Below, piece by piece: positions 36,512-45,909 of a stretch of DNA of 46,096 nt (positions are counted from its first letter, which is position 1; each line of letters opens with the position of its first letter). The notes under the pieces are model-generated. The model saw nothing but the letters and a program-made list of their open reading frames with translations. It did not search any database and was not told where the DNA came from. The stretch is from Bacteroidota bacterium (GTDB lineage: Bacteria; Bacteroidota; Rhodothermia; Rhodothermales; UBA10348): positions 1-46,096 of the forward strand of contig JAQBZH010000020.1 of the NCBI GenBank assembly GCA_027622005.1, in the 5' to 3' direction. A program made the translations under genes and the position numbers.

Positions 36512-38203
36512 ATGGAAATCTTAGAGCATTTTATTGCGATTGCTAACGACTTTCTATCGCCAATTCTCGTAATTGGTCTTTTGGGAGCCGGTGCTTTTTT
36601 AACCGTCCGCTTGGGTCTTGTTCAAATTCGTCGCCTTGGCCACGGATTCGCCGTGACCACCGGCAAATATGACGACCCCAATGAGCCTGGGGACTTGTCG
36701 CATTTTCAAGCATTGACCACAGCGCTTTCAGCGACAGTTGGTACCGGTAACATAGCTGGCGTGGCGCTTGCCATTCACTGGGGCGGGCCTGGAGCCTTGT
36801 TTTGGATGTGGGTTACGGCTTTCCTTGGAATGGCAACTAAATATGCCGAAGTGACGCTTGCTCAACATTATCGGATCAATTTGGAAGGCAGCACCAAGTG
36901 GGAAGGATCGGTTGCTGGCGGCCCGATGTATTATATCGAGCGCGGAATTAAAGACGTGTTTGGATGGAATTGGAAGCCTGTTGCCATGTTTTTTGCTTTT
37001 ATGTTGATGATTACTTCGTTTTTTACGGGTAATGCCATTCAGTCCAATACCATTGCCACTCAGGTAGCCGACAACTTTGGGATTGCTACCTGGATTACTG
37101 GTTTGTTCACGGCCAGTATTGTGGGCGCGGTCATAATAGGAGGAATTAGCCGAATTGGTAAGGTTACCGGCATTTTGGCGCCAGTTATGGCGTTTGTTTA
37201 TGTAGCTGCTGCCATGGTGGTTCTATTTATTAATTATGACCAGATCCTTCCAGCTTTTGGAACCATTTTTACTGAAGCGTTCAATCCGACCGCAGGGGTG
37301 GCTGGTACCGGAATGGGTATTTTCCTATTCACTTTGCGTTACGGAGTGCAACGAGGACTGTTTTCCAACGAGGCGGGGCAGGGTTCGGCACCCATTGCGC
37401 ACTCGGCAGCTAAAACCGATGAACCGGTTTCCGAGGGTGTTGTGGCACTTTTGGAGCCTTTCATCGACACCATTGTCATTTGCACGATGACCGGTTTGGT
37501 TATCGTTTCGACCGGTGCGTTCAACGCGAAAGTGCCCACCGCTATTTCGATGACGGATGGGAATATTTCGTACGCTATGGTGGATGATGCTGGTGGACAT
37601 AAGGCCACCAGTGCTCCCAGCTCCATCTCGATTACCGATGGCTATCCAGATGCGACTGCTCCAACGGAGGCGCAACTGACATATTACGATATCGAAGTTA
37701 GTCGTTTCTTTACGGACGCTGGTCAAACCGTGCCATTCACGGGTGTGATCACCCCCGGATCGTTGTCCGCTGCCGCAGCCGACGGAACAGCCCACACTAC
37801 GCTCTACGGCGATGCGGCTAGAAACAGCTCTCCGCTGACTACCTTAGGATTTGAAATTGGCCTAGAACCCGTCGGATTGGCATGGATGGGTAAGTGGATT
37901 GTCTTAGTCTGCGTATTCCTCTTCGCGGTTTCAACGGCTATTTCTTGGAGCTACTATGGAGACCGCTGCGCCAACTATTTGTTTGGTAAAAACGCCATTT
38001 TACCTTACAAATTTGTATATCTCGTTTTCCACTTCGTTGGAGCCATTTTGGCCGTTACCACGATTTGGGATCTGGGAGATGTGGCCTTGTCACTCGTTAC
38101 GCTGCCAAACGTCATCACCCTAATTCTCCTCTCAGGACTCCTGAAGAAGTTGACGGATAGTTACTTTGAGCGCAAACCATGGGTTAAAAACAAGACATCG
38201 TAG
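36512..38203 (+). CDS. Sodium:alanine symporter family (AGCS) transporter
   Basis: 563 aa, about 11 membrane helices. AGCS signatures: GAGAFLTVRLGLVQIRR, ALSATVGTGNIAGVALAI (Na and substrate site), GGPGALFWMW, GGPMYYIERG and FSNEAGQGSAPIAHSAA. It imports alanine or glycine with Na+. It is about 100 residues longer than typical relatives because of an insertion between helices 8 and 9 (about 341-440), rich in Thr, Ser, Ala and Asp and predicted to face the periplasm. Start ATG 36512. upp follows after 24 bp, so the two may be co-transcribed. Confidence 0.92.
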   Translation: MEILEHFIAIANDFLSPILVIGLLGAGAFLTVRLGLVQIRRLGHGFAVTTGKYDDPNEPGDLSHFQALTTALSATVGTGNIAGVALAIHWGGPGALFWMWVTAFLGMATKYAEVTLAQHYRINLEGSTKWEGSVAGGPMYYIERGIKDVFGWNWKPVAMFFAFMLMITSFFTGNAIQSNTIATQVADNFGIATWITGLFTASIVGAVIIGGISRIGKVTGILAPVMAFVYVAAAMVVLFINYDQILPAFGTIFTEAFNPTAGVAGTGMGIFLFTLRYGVQRGLFSNEAGQGSAPIAHSAAKTDEPVSEGVVALLEPFIDTIVICTMTGLVIVSTGAFNAKVPTAISMTDGNISYAMVDDAGGHKATSAPSSISITDGYPDATAPTEAQLTYYDIEVSRFFTDAGQTVPFTGVITPGSLSAAAADGTAHTTLYGDAARNSSPLTTLGFEIGLEPVGLAWMGKWIVLVCVFLFAVSTAISWSYYGDRCANYLFGKNAILPYKFVYLVFHFVGAILAVTTIWDLGDVALSLVTLPNVITLILLSGLLKKLTDSYFERKPWVKNKTS

Positions 38204-38227
38204 TCTAACCTGAACGCTAACACACTC

Positions 38228-38854
38228 ATGAACCGTGTTCAGGTTATCGATCATCCCATTCTGAAGAGGGACCTAACGGTCCTCAGGCAGTCGGAAACGC
38301 CGTACGGTCTGTTTCGAAGTACGCTTCGTAATATTTCGTCCATTATGGCCTATGAGGTGTTTCGGACCCTTCGAATTAAAGAGATCGACATTGACTCCCC
38401 ATTGGAGGCAACCAGGGGACACATTGTTGATGAAAATGTGATTGTCGTTCCTATTCTACGGGCGGGACTTGGTATGATTGATGGATTTGTCCACTTTCTT
38501 CCAGAAGCCCGTGTAGGCCATCTGGGTATGTACCGAGACGAGCATACACACGAGCCTGTAGACTATTACTCGAAACTCCCGTCCGGCATCGAATCGGCCA
38601 CGGTAATCGTGGTCGATCCAATGTTGGCTACGGGTGGCAGCGCTTGTGGAGCTATTCGTCACCTGAAAAAAGTGGGCGCGCAGACGCTCAAACTAGTGAC
38701 GCTCGTTTCAGCACCAGAGGGCATTGCTTTCGTGCACCAAGAACACCCGGACGTGCACATCATAACGGCGGTTATTGACCGCGAATTGGATGTTAACGCC
38801 TACATCCGCCCCGGACTGGGCGATGCGGGAGACCGAATTTTTGGAACCGGCTAA
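38228..38854 (+). CDS. upp: Uracil phosphoribosyltransferase
   Basis: 208 aa. Salvages uracil to UMP using PRPP. The PRPP-binding loop is VVDPMLATGGSA (about 131-142), the N-terminal arginines lie in RSTLRNISSIMAYE, and the uracil-binding C-terminus reads YIRPGLGDAGDRIFGTG. Length is normal. It is spaced 24 bp from the symporter and 6 bp from the antiporter gene, in one plus-strand transcript. Confidence 0.96.
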   Translation: MNRVQVIDHPILKRDLTVLRQSETPYGLFRSTLRNISSIMAYEVFRTLRIKEIDIDSPLEATRGHIVDENVIVVPILRAGLGMIDGFVHFLPEARVGHLGMYRDEHTHEPVDYYSKLPSGIESATVIVVDPMLATGGSACGAIRHLKKVGAQTLKLVTLVSAPEGIAFVHQEHPDVHIITAVIDRELDVNAYIRPGLGDAGDRIFGTG

Positions 38855-38860
38855 AAGAAT

Positions 38861-40765
38861 ATGACAACGCTTTTGAATCGTTTATTGACCCTTTTGGTGC
38901 TTGTGGCAGCGACTGCTTCGTGGGCAACGGCTCAAGAAGCATCCATGGTCGTTCCTCCAACCGTATTAAATGGGATTGGATTTGATGTGACAGTTGAGGT
39001 CACCGGCGATACGCTCTCAATGGACGCCTACACGGTACAGGCCTCTGGCGGCTCGGCCGTGTTGGTCTATGACGAGGATGATGGCGTCTGGATGGCAAGT
39101 GGTGTCACTGTTACGAGTACCGGTGCGCAGGACATAGTGTTGTTGCGTTCAGGTCAGGAAGTCGTTCGCCAGGCGACGCGGAGCATTCCGGGCTGGCTAT
39201 CCATTTTACCGCCGCTGCTGGCCATCGGCATTGCGTTGATTTTTAAGCGAGTCGTACCTGCGTTGTTTTTAGGAATTTGGGTAGGTGCGATTACCGCCCT
39301 TAGTTTTACGTTCAAAGGAGTCTTTATGGGCCTTCTGAATACGTTTGAACACTATATCCTGCAAGAGTTTATTACCGAAGAGCACGGGGCAATCATTTTA
39401 TTTACATTGATGATTGGAGGTATGGTCGGAATCATTTCCAAAAACGGAGGGATGCAGGGGGTTGTCAACCTCATTGTCCGGTGGGCAAGTAATGCCAAAA
39501 AGGGTCAATTGGCGACCTCTTTCTTGGGCATCGCCATTTTCTTTGATGATTATGCCAATTCGCTAGTCGTTGGAAACACGATGCGCCCAGTGACTGACCG
39601 GCTCCGAATCTCGCGCGAGAAACTAGCCTACCTTGTCGACTCAACCGCGGCCCCTGTCGCCTGTATTGCCCTTGTTACGACCTGGATTGGATACGAAGTA
39701 GGGATGATTGGTGATGCCATCGACAAGATTGATGGGTTGGAAGGTTCTGCTTACGGATTCTTTTTAAGCTCGATTCCGTATTCGTTTTATCCTGTGTTAG
39801 CTGTCTTTTTTGTCTTTTTGGTTTCTTGGACCGGAAGAGATTTTGGTCCTATGTACACGGCTGAGAAGCGGGCTCGAACCCTAGGGCAGGTGACGAATCC
39901 TAATTCTTCGGCCAATGAAGCTGAAAACCTGTTAAAGGAAATGACCCCTGTGGAAGGGAAACCTCAGCGGGCCATTAACGCCATTTTGCCCGTTTTGGTG
40001 TTGGTTTTTGGCGTATTAGTCGGCTTGTACGCTACTGGAACCGGCGAGACCCTGAACGAAATTATCGGATCATCGAACTCTTTTAAGGCTCTGATGTGGG
40101 CTTCGATGCTCGGCGTGCTGACGGCAGCCTTTTTATCCATAACTCAGCGAATCATGGATATTGAACAGGTGGTCGAATCCTGGTTTTCCGGCTTGAAGGG
40201 GATGATGTTTGCGATGATTATCCTGATCATGGCATGGGCGCTTTCTGCGGTTACCACCGATTTGCACACTGCAAGCTTTCTCGTTTCTATTTTGGGAGAT
40301 TCGTTAAATGCGGGATTTGTACCGACCATCGTGTTTATTTTAGCAGCGGCTACAGCATTCGCCACCGGTTCAAGTTGGGGCGCGATGGGTATTTTGATGC
40401 CGCTCGTTATCCCCCTTACATGGGCCGTTATGGCGGCTAACGGCCAAGTGGAGGCGCACGATTATCATATTTTATACTCCTCCATTTCAGCAATTTTGGC
40501 TGGTTCAGTTTGGGGCGACCATTGTTCGCCCATTTCAGACACGACCATTCTATCATCAATGGCATCGAGTTGTAATCATATTGATCACGTCCGCACGCAG
40601 CTGCCCTATGCTGCGTTGGTCGGGGGCGTTGCAGTACTATTTGGCACTTTACCAGCTGGATTTGGATTTCCATGGTGGATTTCGATGGGAGCCGGAATGA
40701 TCATTTTAACTCTGTTCTTGCGTTTTTATGGTAAAATCGCTGACAACGAGCCAGTCGTGGCCTAA
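38861..40765 (+). CDS. NhaC-family Na+/H+ antiporter with an exported N-terminal domain
   Basis: 634 aa. A cleavable-type signal peptide (about 1-25, WATA-QE) precedes about 80 residues of beta-rich, Ig-like sequence (about 27-108). About 12 membrane helices then begin at about 111. The transporter part has PALFLGIWVGAI, FFDDYANSLVVGNTMRPVTD (conserved acidic residues in the ion path) and STAAPVACIAL. The C-terminal half ends GDHCSPISDTTILSSMASSCNHIDHV. The N-terminal extracytoplasmic domain is not part of ordinary NhaC proteins. Start ATG 38861 is 6 bp after upp. Confidence 0.88.
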   Translation: MTTLLNRLLTLLVLVAATASWATAQEASMVVPPTVLNGIGFDVTVEVTGDTLSMDAYTVQASGGSAVLVYDEDDGVWMASGVTVTSTGAQDIVLLRSGQEVVRQATRSIPGWLSILPPLLAIGIALIFKRVVPALFLGIWVGAITALSFTFKGVFMGLLNTFEHYILQEFITEEHGAIILFTLMIGGMVGIISKNGGMQGVVNLIVRWASNAKKGQLATSFLGIAIFFDDYANSLVVGNTMRPVTDRLRISREKLAYLVDSTAAPVACIALVTTWIGYEVGMIGDAIDKIDGLEGSAYGFFLSSIPYSFYPVLAVFFVFLVSWTGRDFGPMYTAEKRARTLGQVTNPNSSANEAENLLKEMTPVEGKPQRAINAILPVLVLVFGVLVGLYATGTGETLNEIIGSSNSFKALMWASMLGVLTAAFLSITQRIMDIEQVVESWFSGLKGMMFAMIILIMAWALSAVTTDLHTASFLVSILGDSLNAGFVPTIVFILAAATAFATGSSWGAMGILMPLVIPLTWAVMAANGQVEAHDYHILYSSISAILAGSVWGDHCSPISDTTILSSMASSCNHIDHVRTQLPYAALVGGVAVLFGTLPAGFGFPWWISMGAGMIILTLFLRFYGKIADNEPVVA

Positions 40766-40777
40766 CCAAGTATCTCT

Positions 40778-41131
40778 ATGAGCTCGAATTGGCTTGACGC
40801 TGACGATCGTCCTTGGGGACGATGGGAAGAATATTTAAATGAACCCGGTTACCGGGTGAAGCGCATCATTGTTCACCCGGGACAACGGCTTTCCCTTCAG
40901 CGTCACAAGCTGAGAGCGGAGCATTGGGTGATTGTGGCGGGCATTGGTCAGTTTACACTGGATGACTCCATAATTCCGGTAAGCGTGGGCCAAAAGGTCT
41001 TTATTCCGATTGGTGGGGTGCATCGCATCCAGAACGATGGGGACGTGGACCTCATTATCATTGAAACCCAGCTCGGAATCTGCGATGAAAACGATATCGA
41101 GCGACTCGAGGACGACTACGGCCGTTCCTAA
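40778..41131 (+). CDS. Stand-alone cupin, mannose-6-phosphate isomerase type II C-terminal domain
   Basis: 117 aa. RPWGRWEEYL, GYRVKRIIVHPGQRLSLQRHKLRAEHWVIVAG and IPIGGVHRIQN match the C-terminal cupin half of bifunctional mannose-6-phosphate isomerase/GDP-mannose pyrophosphorylase. The metal-binding His/Glu set (QRHKLRAEHW, GGVHR) is intact. No nucleotidyltransferase half is attached or nearby. It could isomerise mannose-6-phosphate or act as a regulatory or other sugar-phosphate cupin. It is 12 bp after the antiporter gene and only 5 bp from the stop of a convergent gene. Confidence 0.88.
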   Translation: MSSNWLDADDRPWGRWEEYLNEPGYRVKRIIVHPGQRLSLQRHKLRAEHWVIVAGIGQFTLDDSIIPVSVGQKVFIPIGGVHRIQNDGDVDLIIIETQLGICDENDIERLEDDYGRS

Positions 41132-41136
41132 CGGTT

Positions 41137-42219
41137 CTATTTCTTCGACGAAGTGCGCTGCAGGTGACGCGTGGAGAGGCTGATACCAAACACGAGGAAA
41201 ACGTAGTAACCCAATATCCGCCACGCGAGAAGAGATGGGGCCAAAAGCGAAGTGTCGGGCATCAAATCCTTAAAGAAAAGAGCATAAAGGCCTTCCAAAC
41301 CGCCCGCACCTCCGGGGGTAGGCATGATGAGCGATCCCATGGCCATGGCAATGGAACGCATAGAGAGGAGCGCCAAATCAACGTCTGGGACAAAACTCCA
41401 GATTATGAACACGACCAAGCCAAAACGGGCAATCCAAGTTCCGGTGGTCAGCAAAAAACCTCGCAGGAAGAAATCGCTCTTCTGTCGGCGAAGGACCGCT
41501 GCCCGAAGTTCAAAACCCTCCATTTCAGCGACCACTTTTTCCCTAAAACGACGTAGAAACGGCAAATTAAAGAGCTTCTTAGCCAGCCTGCTAAGTAAGT
41601 CTGGCCGATACAATGTGGCGTAGGCAAACAGTCCGGTATAGCACATCAGAATTACGAAGTACGCTACAATGGTCCACGTTCCTAAAAGCCCAACCGAGGG
41701 TGGAATGACGTCCATTGAAAACGTCGCAATGAGAAGCAAAGAAACTGAAATTGCGAACCAGACTTGATCAAGGAGCATTACGTAGGCCATAACCGCGGAA
41801 ACATCGCCGATAGCAATTGGCTTGTTGGGAGGTACTCGGGACTCCCTCGCGATGTAATAGGCCGTGAGCGGCGCGCCTCCAACAAATGAAGGAGAGATAT
41901 TCGATGCAAAATCCCACGCCAGTTGGGACCGAATACCGGCTTTAAATCCCAACGCGTGCCTAGATATGAAACTGATGCGCCAGCCACCCATGATCACCCG
42001 AAGGATCAACATGGCAAGTGCCCCAGACATAATCAGAGGATTGACTTCGGAAATAAATTGACCAAATGCGCCGGAATTGGAAGTGTAATACCCGATGATC
42101 AACAGGACGCTGAGGCTTAGAGCCAGCGGCCAGAAAAAATTCCAACCAGAAATTTTAGGTCGATCAAGCGGTGGCGCCTCTTTTTCGATGTCCTCAGAAT
42201 TTGATTGAACGGTCGTCAT
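41137..42219 (-). CDS. UPF0104 / lysylphosphatidylglycerol synthase-like membrane protein
   Basis: 360 aa, about 8 membrane helices. A polar N-terminus (about 1-25) precedes the first helix. Family marks include ISFISRHALGFKAG, FASNISPSFVGGAPLTAYYI and the hallmark PTPGGAGGLEG near helix 7. Such proteins (YbhN/AglD2-like) are linked to lipid or polyprenol-glycan handling. The catalytic domain of MprF is absent. Substrate is unknown. It is a single gene divergent from the PHP phosphoesterase and convergent with the cupin. Confidence 0.85.
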   Translation of the reverse strand: MTTVQSNSEDIEKEAPPLDRPKISGWNFFWPLALSLSVLLIIGYYTSNSGAFGQFISEVNPLIMSGALAMLILRVIMGGWRISFISRHALGFKAGIRSQLAWDFASNISPSFVGGAPLTAYYIARESRVPPNKPIAIGDVSAVMAYVMLLDQVWFAISVSLLLIATFSMDVIPPSVGLLGTWTIVAYFVILMCYTGLFAYATLYRPDLLSRLAKKLFNLPFLRRFREKVVAEMEGFELRAAVLRRQKSDFFLRGFLLTTGTWIARFGLVVFIIWSFVPDVDLALLSMRSIAMAMGSLIMPTPGGAGGLEGLYALFFKDLMPDTSLLAPSLLAWRILGYYVFLVFGISLSTRHLQRTSSKK

Positions 42220-42395
42220 TCAGGGGCGTATATCAAGGAGGGCGAGCATTCGGAGCTTAAATTTACCCGTTCGAAGGTTGTGCTAAATGCGTTTATGCTC
42301 CGGAGCCTACTATTCGTTAGTTTGCATTGGTCGAACAACGATGGTGAAGCCTCGCGGTTTCTAACACCCTCTTTTCAATCGTATCAAAAAGGATT

Positions 42396-43247
42396 TTGAA
42401 GGCAGATCTGCACATGCATTCGACCGCTTCGGATGGCCGGCTTTCGCCCGAGGAAGTCATGGTTTTAGCCCACGAAATGGGGCTTGAAATGGTTGCCTTG
42501 ACCGATCACGATACGGTGCATGGTATTGTTGATGCTAGGAGGGCTGCTTTTCGACTCGGGATGGGCTTTTTGAACGGCTGCGAAGTGAGCTCCAAAGCGT
42601 TGGGTACAGAAGTACATTTATTGGCTTACGGTTTTAACCTTGGCCATTCGGGGTTGGATGCTTTCTTGCTTACCCAGCAACAACGTCGAAATGATCGTGC
42701 GGCCGAATTTATTTCTCGGTTGAAAAAAACCGGGGATTTACCGCCTGATAGTAAGCCACCCGTTCCTCAGGAGGGTAAATCCATCGCCCGTCCTCATAGT
42801 GCAAAAATGTTGATCGATGCGGGCACGGTGACCGATTTCGCAGATGCTTTTCAGCGATTTTTGACTCCTGGATGTAAACACTTTGTACCAAAGCCACTCC
42901 CGGATGGTCGAGAGGTGGTCGACGTGGTGCATGCAGCCGGAGGCGTCGTTGTTCTGGCTCACCCAGGGCACCAAATGCCACACCGAGTTGTTCTTCAATT
43001 GTTTGACGCTGGTTTGGATGGCATTGAGGTGGTTCACCCATCGCACGATGAAAACCTGGAAATCTATTATCGAGATTTGGCGTACCAGCATTCGAAGTTT
43101 ATAACGGGGGGATCGGACTTTCACGGTCAGCCCAAGCATGGTGGAATGACGCTCGGGGATTATTGGATCAAACCGGGACCTGAAATCTTGAATATGACCC
43201 AAATGGCACCTGCAGCCCCACCGGCACCGACCAATAAAGGGATATGA
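42396..43247 (+). CDS. PHP-domain phosphoesterase
   Basis: 283 aa. PHP metal motifs: DLHMHSTASDG (H6, H8, D13), ALTDHDT, NGCEVSS (Glu), HLLAYGF, LAHPGHQ, and SDFHG at the C-terminus. This is the arrangement of YciV/3',5'-nucleotide bisphosphatase-type enzymes that dephosphorylate pAp or trim short RNA. The start is TTG 42396, preceded by AAAAAGGATT, a good ribosome site. The first ATG (residue 7) would lose the HMH motif. It is divergent from the membrane protein gene; porZ follows after 53 bp, across a GTAAA/TTTAC hairpin at about 43255-43280. Confidence 0.88.
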   Translation: MKADLHMHSTASDGRLSPEEVMVLAHEMGLEMVALTDHDTVHGIVDARRAAFRLGMGFLNGCEVSSKALGTEVHLLAYGFNLGHSGLDAFLLTQQQRRNDRAAEFISRLKKTGDLPPDSKPPVPQEGKSIARPHSAKMLIDAGTVTDFADAFQRFLTPGCKHFVPKPLPDGREVVDVVHAAGGVVVLAHPGHQMPHRVVLQLFDAGLDGIEVVHPSHDENLEIYYRDLAYQHSKFITGGSDFHGQPKHGGMTLGDYWIKPGPEILNMTQMAPAAPPAPTNKGI

Positions 43248-43300
43248 ACCTAGTCGTAAACCTACTAATCCGGTTTTACGCCTAAAGTCAGCCAGTTTAT

Positions 43301-45646
43301 ATGAAGCGCAATCTTATTCTTTTGATTGGGTGTTTTCTCATCTCTTCGTCCGTTTGGGCGCAAGATATCGCTTCATGGACGGCACACACCTCCATGGTAA
43401 AAGCGGTGGATGTGGCCGTAGTTGGAACGAAGGCGTGGGTAGCCACTGAAGGCGGCGTATTTAGTTATGATTCAGCCAACGGCAATATCCAAACGTTTAC
43501 AGTGGTCGACGGTCTGGCTAGCGTCTCCACTTCCAGCATTGCTATAGACGAGGCGCGAAACGCGGTCTGGGTTGGGTTTTCCGATGGCACTCTTAATAGA
43601 ATTGACACGGAGACCGGCCTTATTCGCACCATTCGCGACATCAAACGTGCGGATCAGTTCAGTGACCGGGGCATCAACCGAATTGTGGTCCAAGGTGATT
43701 CACTTTACGTAGCTACTCAATTTGGAATCGTTCTTTTTGACCCCATCAAACTCGAAGTTCGAGATTCGTTTAATCGACTGGGATCGCTTTCGCCCGCTAC
43801 GGCGGTGCGCGATATACACATCGAATCGAGCATTTTTGGGCAACCAACGCTTTGGGCGGCAACTGAATCGGGGATAGCAAGGGGGTTTCTTGGCGGCGTC
43901 AACTTACAAGATCCGACCTCCTGGCAGACGGAGACCACTGGACTTTCGGGCTTGTCACGATCCACCTACTCGGTGGAATCGATTGGGACGGTGCTGTATG
44001 TCGGAACGGGACGAGATCTATTTTCAAGATCCGTTCAGGGAGTTTACGCGCCGTTCAACTTGACTGGAGAGCGTGTAACACATCTTTCTGCCCGTGCCGG
44101 CGTGTTGGCTGGGGCCGCCCAGTTTCGGGTGATGGTCGTCACGGCAGGCGCCGGTTGGCGATCGATGGGGGTTTCAGGTGTGGGTTTCCCCTCGGGCTTG
44201 GCGTTTTCATCGACGGGGGACCTCTGGATCGCATCAGGTGATGGAGGGGTCGCTTACGGGAGCATTCCTGCCTCAGGCGATACGATTGTACCCACAGGTC
44301 AAACCGCTCCAAGTGGTCCTTCGGAAGGATTGTTTACCAATCTATCCATTGGCAAAGAAGGAGATCTGTGGGCCGGAGGCGCCAGCGCCAATAATACCGG
44401 ATTTCATCATCTAAATACGGATGCTACGTGGGTGGCCTACAGCGAAAAAACATCGCCCTTATTAGTCAATAAATCTCGATTTTTGCATGTTTATGGGTCC
44501 AGCGACGGCGTGGGCTGGGCTGGTTCGGAGGGCGGCGGAGTTGCTAGAGTTGATGTCGATGGTTCTTTGGAGCTCTTCGGAATAGCCAATTCGTCGCTTC
44601 AGCCGGCCACGGGTACTTCCGATTTTATTATAGTTGGCGGAGCACACGAAGATCTGTTCAAAAACATGTGGTTTACCACGCGAGCTTCGGGAGCGCCTTT
44701 GCACGTGCGTACATCATCCGGAGAATGGACAGGCTTCGGACCAATGGTGGGGGATGGACTCCTTTCGCGTTCGACGGCCTACGGTAAGATCTTTATCGAC
44801 TCGTTTGATCAGAAGTGGATTCTGATTCACGACGAAGACAATTTCAATCGAAAAAAAGGTCTCGCGGTCCTTGGTACGGGGGTTTTGAGCAACCCAGCTG
44901 ATGATACCTTTCAATTTTACGGAACGAAAGGCGCTGCCGGAGTCGGCCTCCCTTCCGCCGAAGTCAACGCGGTCGCCGAAGATCAGGATGGATTTGTTTG
45001 GATTGGAACGAGCAGCGGACCGGCGTTTTTTGTCAATACAGGGATCGTGTCCCGAGATGCGTCAGCGCAGCCCATCTGGCCTCAATGGGCGGATCGTTCC
45101 AACGGCACGTTTGTATTGTTTGGGCTTAAAATCAATGATATAGCTGTCGATCCTGCCGGCAGAATCTGGTTTGCAACGAGTGAAGGGGCATGGCTAATCG
45201 AGTCGGTTGAAGGCGGTTTTGCCACCGTTTTGCACTTCAAGGCCGACAATTCTCCTATTTTTTCGGACGAGGTATTGGCCGTGGCAGTCGATGCTGAGTC
45301 CGGCCAAGTCTATTTTTCGACTGATCGGGGACTGGTCAGCTATAAATCGGACGCCGTTGCGCATTCCGAGAAAGTGACCGAGTTGAAAGTATTTCCGAAT
45401 CCTGTCCGACTAACGGACGGCTCATCACCCCAGATCTTTATAGAGGGCCTTGTAGCGTCTACCACCGTTCGGATTGTGACTGCTTCGGGATCTTTGGTCC
45501 GTCGTTTGGACTCTCGTGGCGGGCGTTTAAGCTGGGATGGGAGAGATGAAACAGGGAATCTTGTTGGGTCAGGGATTTATTTGGTCATTGCCGTCGGACA
45601 GAGCGACGAAGGGACGGCTTATGGCAAAATTGCCGTGATTCGATAA
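43301..45646 (+). CDS. porZ: PorZ-like beta-propeller protein with type IX secretion C-terminal domain
   Basis: 781 aa. The signal peptide is about 1-20 (SVWA-QD). Two tandem beta-propeller-like regions carry repeated VWVGFSDGTL, LWAATESGIA, DLWIASGDGG and IWFATSEGAW blades (about 25-340 and 345-690). A C-terminal Ig-like sorting domain (about 695-781; VFPNPVRL, VRIVTASGSLVRRLD, WDGRDETGNLVGSGIYLV) follows. Size and domain order match PorZ of Porphyromonas (about 776 aa), part of the type IX secretion attachment complex that hands cargo to the sortase on the cell surface. Start ATG 43301. No other Por gene is in the window. Confidence 0.85.
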   Translation: MKRNLILLIGCFLISSSVWAQDIASWTAHTSMVKAVDVAVVGTKAWVATEGGVFSYDSANGNIQTFTVVDGLASVSTSSIAIDEARNAVWVGFSDGTLNRIDTETGLIRTIRDIKRADQFSDRGINRIVVQGDSLYVATQFGIVLFDPIKLEVRDSFNRLGSLSPATAVRDIHIESSIFGQPTLWAATESGIARGFLGGVNLQDPTSWQTETTGLSGLSRSTYSVESIGTVLYVGTGRDLFSRSVQGVYAPFNLTGERVTHLSARAGVLAGAAQFRVMVVTAGAGWRSMGVSGVGFPSGLAFSSTGDLWIASGDGGVAYGSIPASGDTIVPTGQTAPSGPSEGLFTNLSIGKEGDLWAGGASANNTGFHHLNTDATWVAYSEKTSPLLVNKSRFLHVYGSSDGVGWAGSEGGGVARVDVDGSLELFGIANSSLQPATGTSDFIIVGGAHEDLFKNMWFTTRASGAPLHVRTSSGEWTGFGPMVGDGLLSRSTAYGKIFIDSFDQKWILIHDEDNFNRKKGLAVLGTGVLSNPADDTFQFYGTKGAAGVGLPSAEVNAVAEDQDGFVWIGTSSGPAFFVNTGIVSRDASAQPIWPQWADRSNGTFVLFGLKINDIAVDPAGRIWFATSEGAWLIESVEGGFATVLHFKADNSPIFSDEVLAVAVDAESGQVYFSTDRGLVSYKSDAVAHSEKVTELKVFPNPVRLTDGSSPQIFIEGLVASTTVRIVTASGSLVRRLDSRGGRLSWDGRDETGNLVGSGIYLVIAVGQSDEGTAYGKIAVIR

Positions 45647-45735
45647 GTAAGGTGGTTGGCCGGGTTGGTTTGTTCGGTTGATGGTCAATATCCGACGAAT
45701 ACGACTCGTCCATAAAAAGTTCAAACGTTTTTAGG

Positions 45736-45765
45736 TTGCCCTACTTCGACCTACCGCCATATATT
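45736..45765 (+). promoter_or_regulatory. Promoter of the tRNA-His/tRNA-Glu transcript
   Basis: TTGCCC (45736-45741), 18-bp spacer, TATATT (45760-45765), placing the start site at about 45772, some 12 bp before the tRNA. Position and hexamers fit a primary sigma-factor promoter. Confidence 0.6.
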
Positions 45766-45783
45766 ACAAGTCTGTGATTACAT

Positions 45784-45861
45784 GGTGGTCGTAGCTCAGT
45801 TGGTTAGAGCGCCAGGTTGTGGCCCTGGAGGTCGGGGGTTCAAGACCCCTCGATCACCCCA
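45784..45861 (+). tRNA. tRNA-His (GTG)
   Basis: Full cloverleaf. Extra G-1 (45784) faces discriminator C (45858), diagnostic of tRNA-His. Acceptor GTGGTCG/CGATCAC, D arm GCTCAGTTGGTTAGAGC, anticodon stem CCAGG/CCTGG with loop TTGTGGC (anticodon 45819-45821), variable AGGTC, T loop TTCAAGA. The CCA end is encoded (45859-45861). Confidence 0.97.
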
Positions 45862-45909
45862 TATGAGCGACGAAGTAATCAGGAAACTGGTTCCTCCATT
45901 GTCTCAAAT

